Assembly (NCBI RefSeq): GCF_041381155.1
Contig: NC_091137.1
Location: forward strand, 25,403,351-25,467,350
Direction of reading: 5' to 3'
DNA from: Argopecten irradians
Lineage: Eukaryota > Mollusca > Bivalvia > Pectinida > Pectinidae
Length of the DNA stretch: 64,000 nt
The notes under the pieces were generated by a model, which worked only from the letters and a program-made list of their open reading frames with translations, searched no databases and had not been told where the DNA came from. This document shows, one piece after another, positions 59,201 through 64,000 of this stretch (positions are counted from its first letter, which is position 1; each line of letters opens with the position of its first letter). A program made the position numbers and the translations under genes.

Positions 59201-60126
59201 TGCTTTATTCCACGCCATCACGTGTCACTATGCACTATGTCAATGTAGTTGGTTGTACCATTCTTGTCATACTTGATAATAGTAATAGTCACTCATACCC
59301 TTTGTGTCACCTGTTATGTACCCTCTTGTTTCTTGTACTGGATTTGTGACTAGAAATACCTACACCTACCCGGTTAATGACTAAACGTCTAGTTCCCTAA
59401 CATTACAATTCGCTTATTAGTGCCAATGAACTCGGTTGTTTGGAAGGAGATTAACTTAATCAAACGATTAGTGCAATTTTCAGATCCCAATTGCTACAAT
59501 GGAGTTCTTAATTTTTTTTAATTGCAAAGTTAGTATTAATCATGCTATTTTCATTTGAAAATTGTCGTTAAATTGTGCACATCTTAGCAACTAGACTCTA
59601 ATGTCTAAGTTTCGTTCCTTGACTCACTTCGATCAACAGAAGAAAAATATGTCGACCTTGGACAACTGTCACGTTTCATATTATTGCCTGTCGTATTCCG
59701 TCTTTTCATATCAAAGAATTATCTGTCCTAGTGGGTAGGTATTGATTCTGACGTCATGTGTTTGCGAGCGTAACGTCATAAATTTCCCCGAGTTCAAAAA
59801 TGATGACGTCACAATGGATACCTACCAGAAAGATAAGTAACTCTGTTATATGCAAAGACTGAATTGACCTGCCCTGGTCATTTCGGATATTGACCAACTC
59901 TTATCAAGAGTATCTGTTCCGTCGTTTTGGTTGACAGGTGTAGATAATGAAATTGACGGGATATGTATGAATTGAACTTTTACTCACCGAATGAATCAAA
60001 GAATGATTGTTGAAGTAGATTCTGTATACGTCCGACTCCATCCCTGGGGGTCGGGGAGCCGTTCCCGCATCCTAACAGTAAACAGACACATACAAATAAC
60101 AGACTAGCCCTATGTACAATTTCCAT
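52837..60126 (-). CDS. Uncharacterised secreted helical protein, two exons
   Basis: Joining 60126-59988 to 53264-52837 across a GT..AG intron gives 188 residues. Residues 1-23 are a classic signal peptide (basic start, then LLFVCVCLLLG), with likely cleavage near residues 20-24. The mature part is charged and predicted helical, without membrane segments. It has a GGESGDSSPGGEQ linker near residues 60-72, a basic RKRH site near 77-80 that a furin-type protease could cut, then a helical domain with many Leu, Glu, Gln and Met, and a C-terminal CCQFG. The two adjacent Cys near the end are the only ones after the signal region. A small secreted helical factor is compatible, but I recognise no family. 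It converges on the phosphatase gene and shares nothing with it. Confidence 0.8.
53265..55190. other. Secreted-protein intron, 3' part
   Basis: Non-coding. A segment at about 54315-54465 has recurring TTTCCCT, GAATCTC and TCGAGG words in both orientations, perhaps a decayed inverted element. The 127-codon forward frame at 54590 shows no motif. Confidence 0.45.
55191..59205. repeat. 42-bp tandem array, about 93 units, with higher-order repeats
   Basis: Most units are 42 bp and on the + strand contain CATTCCCTTCCCTAGTCTTG, then a variable GGTCTC(G/C)GGATTCT core and an AATTTTCT-like end. The plus strand is pyrimidine-rich. Variant units (TTCTTCGGATTATGAG, GGATACTGATGTT, TTTTTTATCATTCCCTTCGC, GGCCGGATTATGAG) recur in fixed order. 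The marker TTTTTTATCATTCCC is at 55631, 56010, 56892, 57943, 58322 and 58448, so blocks of about 9 and 21-25 units were duplicated. Edge units are most diverged. One unit lies before a TTTG run at 55221. Because 42 is divisible by 3, long frames are open on both strands (up to 480 codons); none has a start context or homology. It lies inside the intron of the secreted-protein gene. Confidence 0.97.
55221..55240. repeat. TTTG tetranucleotide microsatellite
   Basis: Five perfect TTTG units, interrupting the left edge of the 42-bp array. Confidence 0.95.
59206..59694. other. Secreted-protein intron, 5' part
   Basis: No gene or repeat recognised between the end of the array and the inverted-repeat element at 59695. 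Confidence 0.5.
59695..59864. mobile_element. MITE-like inverted-repeat element, copy 2
   Basis: 170 bp, the same family and orientation as 16608-16794. ATTCCGTCTTTTCATATCA at the left and TATATGCAAAGACTGAAT at the right. Shared core GTTTGCGAGCGTAACGTCAT, and inner arms GTGGGTAGGTATTGATTCTG / CAATGGATACCTACCAG. It is 124 bp from exon 1 of the secreted-protein gene, inside its intron. Confidence 0.85.
59988..60126 (-). CDS. Secreted protein exon 1 (signal peptide)
   Basis: ATG at 60126-60124; donor CG|GTGAGT. Encodes 46 residues plus one base: the signal peptide, a short Gly/Pro/Ser segment and the start of the first helix (RIQNLLQQSFFDSF). The phase-1 join continues smoothly into GEFAEFLRSYF of exon 2. 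Confidence 0.85.
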
Positions 60127-60244
60127 AGTAAATAGGACTACAGGTAAATCTGTCTCCTCTATTTTCGGCTCTCCGTTATCGGTGTAGTTGGCGATAAAGA
60201 CCGACCGCTGTCGACGAACTTCTCTTATGCTTGTTTTGTGTATT

Positions 60245-60252
60245 CTATATAG
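60245..60252 (-). promoter_or_regulatory. Candidate TATA box of the secreted-protein gene
   Basis: CTATATAG lies about 120 bp upstream of the ATG on the reverse strand, which would give a start site near 60215-60222 and a 5' UTR of about 90 bases with no intervening intron needed. Position and sequence are the only support. Confidence 0.4.
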
Positions 60253-60867
60253 TATCTTTCGTAGTATCGTATTTATAGTATATTTTTATCAATGTGATAT
60301 CAACCTATTCATATTTCGCTTTCGAAATACTTCTTGGTTAAGTTAAAACTTCATTTTATTTGAAACATGATTTAAACATGGATAAACAACATTTTTGATA
60401 TATTAAGTAAACGATCATGACATTGAACAGGTTAATTAATCACCTTCATTAATTATCATCTTTATCATAAGTGTTTATCTTCATCGATATTTAAGGGAAA
60501 AAACCTTCCTTTTGTATTAAAGTGTTGGTATGAAACTAAGAACACAATGTATCCTAGACAAATAAAAATAATTTACCTTAAGAACCGTGTCCCATCATCT
60601 AGCCCTTATGTGGCTGGCATATAATAGCTTCCAAACGATTAACAATATGAAACTTGTTTACATTATTTAACAGGAAAGAATTATTTTAGTTGGAAATGTG
60701 CTGACCGCCTAGTTAAAACTTCTGATCGGGACAAATCGCCAAAGGTTAAACCGCTGAAATTTAACTTTCAGTTTTCATTGCCAAATCGACCAGTATTACG
60801 ACCACTAAAATTTTTAGCTAGAGATAAAAAAAACTCCAATATTTATAAATAAAAGTATCACTAATCA

Positions 60868-61036
60868 CTGTAAACCACGTAATTCGTTGCGTCTTCATTA
60901 TTCGCAAGATGTTCGCAAATTAATTCGCGACCAAGGACCCCTACTGACAATCGACATTAAAGTTTGGTTATGTTTAATTTATCGCGAAACATTTGAAGTC
61001 GCGTTCGAGCTCTCTCGCGAAAAATGTGGTTTACAG
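60868..61036. mobile_element. MITE-like element with CTGTAAACCAC ends
   Basis: 169 bp. Terminal CTGTAAACCACGT at the left and ATGTGGTTTACAG at the right are complementary with one mismatch. The interior has several TCGCGA/TTCGC words in both orientations. Non-coding. Confidence 0.75.
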
Positions 61037-62708
61037 CACTGAAAAACTACAAAACAATACCAGTAATATAAACTCATAATCAGCTTTCTAATATTCATTT
61101 TATGTACAATTAAAAAAATACTTTCCTGATATCAAAACCAACGAATGTTCCTTTAAATATGACATTTAAATATACACTTATTAGTGCAGTGGTCCTGACC
61201 TATAATCTTAATCACGGTATCCTTGTTTGTACTTGATAATAGGTCAGTGGATTATATAGGCCAATTTATATAGAGTACTCTACGTAATGTATTAAGATAG
61301 TGAGATAGCTGTGAAACGTTTACTTGGATACAAACTTATACTGATATAGTGATTTGAAAATTAGGTTCATTTGGTTTTCCCTGAAAATTTATCATACACG
61401 GGCTAATTCCTCATTTTGATTTTTTTCTTGAGATAATATCCGGCAAATTTGTTGTAAATTTCAATTTAGGTTTTTTACTAGAAGTTTATGTGAGCTCTTT
61501 AAACGTAGTAAATCTAGCATGGATTTAATGCAGGTTAACACAATTAATGCAGGTTAACACAATCAAACATGCTTTCCATAACATTTTCCACAAACTTCAG
61601 TAATGTGTATTTTGCTGCATAATCGAATGAGTACTCATCATTAACAGAACTTGCCGTTCAAACATAGATCAAATTAGGGTCACATTGAATTCGACATACT
61701 AAGAATTGGATGGTGACAAGGAAACTTCTTGATATTTGAAATCGATCAGAACACTTGTGATCCCATATCGATATCACTCTCAAACGTCGTAAGGGTGCAC
61801 ACACTAATACAGTGTCAAAGAAGAATTCAGCGATATTTCTCATTCGTTTGTGCCAGAAAAAGTAACAGATTTGTATGAATTCTCCTTAACGTATTAGAAA
61901 TACCGCTGCGTCCCTTTTGATAACTTATGTGCTATGGTCACTACGGTTCCGTAAATTTGAACTAGGTTACTGTTCAGTATATCACAACAGTAAAGAAACT
62001 TATTTCCAAACCTTATAGGTTATAAGTTATTCAAATTAAAGCAATAAACATTATTCTCAATATCTTTTGTGATTATGAAGTCATTTTCCTCCCTAAAACT
62101 CCTGAAATCCTAATGCTTTTACAGTACCACAACTGATATTTTGAAGAATGTCCTCCGTTTTTTGTCCATGACTTGATAAATCCAAAAGATATTGAGAATT
62201 ACGCTTATTATTGTATTTGACTCGTTTAGCTACTAATTAGGCATTAGTTTCCGTTCTTTACTTACTTTAAAAAAATCAGTTGTGGAATATTGATATCTTG
62301 CCCAACATTTTAGTTTGGTCAATGGTTGTGCCGCTTTTAAAATGTCACGCAAAAACGTTCTGTATGTATGACGTCATACTATTCGACGTACAATTCTTTC
62401 GGTCTATAGAAAAATAACTTCAAAGATTTACCAATAGAAATGAGTGTTACATATGAAACAAAATTATAAGACAAGAAACAACAAACTAAATGGAAAATAG
62501 ACCCATTTGTATAGAAGATTAAGCCTTGGATATACATTTTGACCTGCCGCTAGTTGGTCCATTATGGCGTAAACATGTTTTCTGTCATATAATTATCCAT
62601 AGGTACTAATGAATCCAAATTTAAATTTAAAATCAAAATATCAATTTTGATAACGAATAAGTAAAAGCATTAGAATGTCAGGATTTTCAGGGCAAAATGC
62701 ACATTATT
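61037..62708. other. Non-coding, no gene recognised
   Basis: AT-rich. It contains only the short tandem duplication at 61525. Confidence 0.45.
61525..61562. repeat. 19-bp perfect tandem duplication
   Basis: TTAATGCAGGTTAACACAA occurs twice without a difference. Confidence 0.95.
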
Positions 62709-62870
62709 TAAGCATTGAACGTCTTTCAGTTGGCATTCATAGTCAATATGAATGCAAACTGGACAGAGGCAAATTCCATGAAGCGCGGTAGCGCTTCATG
62801 TTGAATTTGCCTATGTCCAGTTTGCATTCATATTGGTTATGAATGACAAATGAAAGACGTTCAATGCTTA
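62709..62870. mobile_element. Long near-perfect foldback hairpin
   Basis: Two arms of about 78 bp, from TAAGCATTGAACGTCTTTCA at the left to TGAAAGACGTTCAATGCTTA at the right, meet at GAAGCGCGGTAGCGCTTC with only about four unpaired bases. There are few mismatches and small indels. This is the structure of a foldback or fully palindromic MITE. There is no second copy in the window. A large pre-microRNA-like fold is conceivable, but the arms are longer and more perfect than in a typical miRNA hairpin. Confidence 0.9.
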
Positions 62871-64000
62871 TATTTACGTTTGGTTACAATTTTATGACGG
62901 AATCCCAAGGAATTTTGCATCTATAATGAATTAATCATTCGTTATCGTCATGGATGGAACAGCCATTTGAACAGCCGTCTTCCGTGATCACTGGCACGAC
63001 AATGGTGACGTCACAATGATAATTACGTCATGATAAGCGCTTGAAGTTCATTGTCTATATGACTGTCAACTGCGCTCGGTAAGGTTACATAGTGGGACTG
63101 CATTGAAAATGTAAATATGTCAAAATGGCTACATTTTGGAGCTGAAGGATTGTATCTGTTTTTTCTAACAAATGTTAGTATATGAGAACATAAATCCTAG
63201 TTATAGAATACAATAGGTAATCATTCCCAGCTTGTTTAATAATACATTACGAAACTTTTACACACTCTGGTCCATGTAAAAGCGTTTAATTGGTTGACCT
63301 CTGTGGTGCAAATCCGTGCTGCAGTACTTTCCCTTTGTTTCGGTTTACAGTGATGTTATGATCACCATGATAATAACCATACTAATGAAAACTGGTACTG
63401 TTTGTTATCAATTGTTCTGTAGACACAAAGCTAATGCTTACCGTGACAAACTCACAATTCAATGGTAACAAAGCGTTATTGTTGAGATATTCAATTATTT
63501 ATGTTGAAACAGCAACAATTTATATTTGAAGCCCATCGCTACGACGTTATCAATATGTCTAAATGTCACAGTTTGGTAATTATAAGGTACCCAACGCTAA
63601 TTAAAATTCGTTTATTATCGTGACATTCTTATTTAGAAGATGCCAATTAGCACATAGGTTGATATTAATCCTAAGCTAATATTATCAGTTGATGAATGTG
63701 AGAACATCTATTTTATTACATATTTTTTTTATTTCAAGTTGGTACATGTATACCGAATGACTTCAATATGAACTATTAAGTATGTTTATCATGAATAAAT
63801 TGCCTTTGTCACATATTCATAGTGCTATAGTTTACATAAGGGAAAAAATCAAGAAATATTTGAGAAAATATATAATGGTTGATTCATCTTAACGTATGAT
63901 ATAAAATACCAACTAAATCATATATATTTTGTCTTTCAAAAAACAAGATACGCTAAACTTCATTTACCTTAGAATGTATCAAACATAACATCCAAGGGCA
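62871..64000. other. Non-coding right edge
   Basis: No exon recognised. A perfect palindrome GTGACGTCAC (CRE-type) at 63005-63014 and a TTACGTCAT 10 bp later lie in a somewhat GC-richer 150-bp segment. This may be part of a dispersed repeat adjoining the hairpin or a regulatory site of a gene beyond the window. Confidence 0.35.

Noticed and set aside
1..64000. CRISPR array, operon, phage or bacterial system
   Set aside because: Split genes with GT..AG introns, SINEs and LINE relics show eukaryotic nuclear DNA. The tandem array has no spacer structure.

Overview
The window is nuclear DNA from an invertebrate animal. It is AT-rich with long non-coding stretches, and its genes are split by introns with canonical GT..AG borders. 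Marine mollusc, most likely bivalve, is my best guess. The guess rests on the repeats: a tRNA-derived SINE at about 42.19 kb with an internal GTGGG..CCCAC domain of the kind known from bivalve SINEs, a second SINE-like family, and many small inverted-repeat elements. No gene proves the phylum.

Three genes can be supported. (1) A PRR15/PRR15L-like gene on the + strand has one 124-residue coding exon (19578-19952) behind a splice acceptor. (2) A phospholipid phosphatase (lipid phosphate phosphatase, PAP2 family) on the + strand spans 38104-51098. Six exons join in frame to 311 residues with all three catalytic motifs intact. (3) A two-exon gene on the - strand (60126 down to 52837) encodes a 188-residue secreted protein of unknown family with a clear signal peptide.

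Layout. 1-19 kb: gene-poor, with repeat relics, a possible LINE 3' remnant and one unassigned small ORF. 19.4-20.1 kb: the PRR15-like gene. 20-27 kb: almost featureless. 27.3-33.8 kb: a diverged local duplication, an AT microsatellite, a partial TTAA element and a SINE-like copy. 33.9-37.5 kb: a full TTAA element and a dead non-LTR reverse transcriptase. 38.1-51.1 kb: the phosphatase gene, whose first intron (8.8 kb) holds a TTAA element, the tRNA-SINE and degenerate minisatellites, and whose second intron holds a 183-bp inverted-repeat element. 51.6 kb: a third full TTAA element. 52.8-60.1 kb: the secreted-protein gene, whose 6.7-kb intron is more than half filled by an array of a 42-bp repeat, about 93 copies, with higher-order organisation. 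60.8-64 kb: a small inverted-repeat element and a long near-perfect hairpin.

The three genes show no sign of working together; this is an ordinary eukaryotic neighbourhood. The most noteworthy items are the unrecognised secreted helical protein, the purine-rich 42-bp array inside its intron, and several families of miniature inverted-repeat elements, one of them with TTAA target duplications and four copies in this window. The many long open frames in the 42-bp array are by-products of a repeat length divisible by three and are not annotated as genes.
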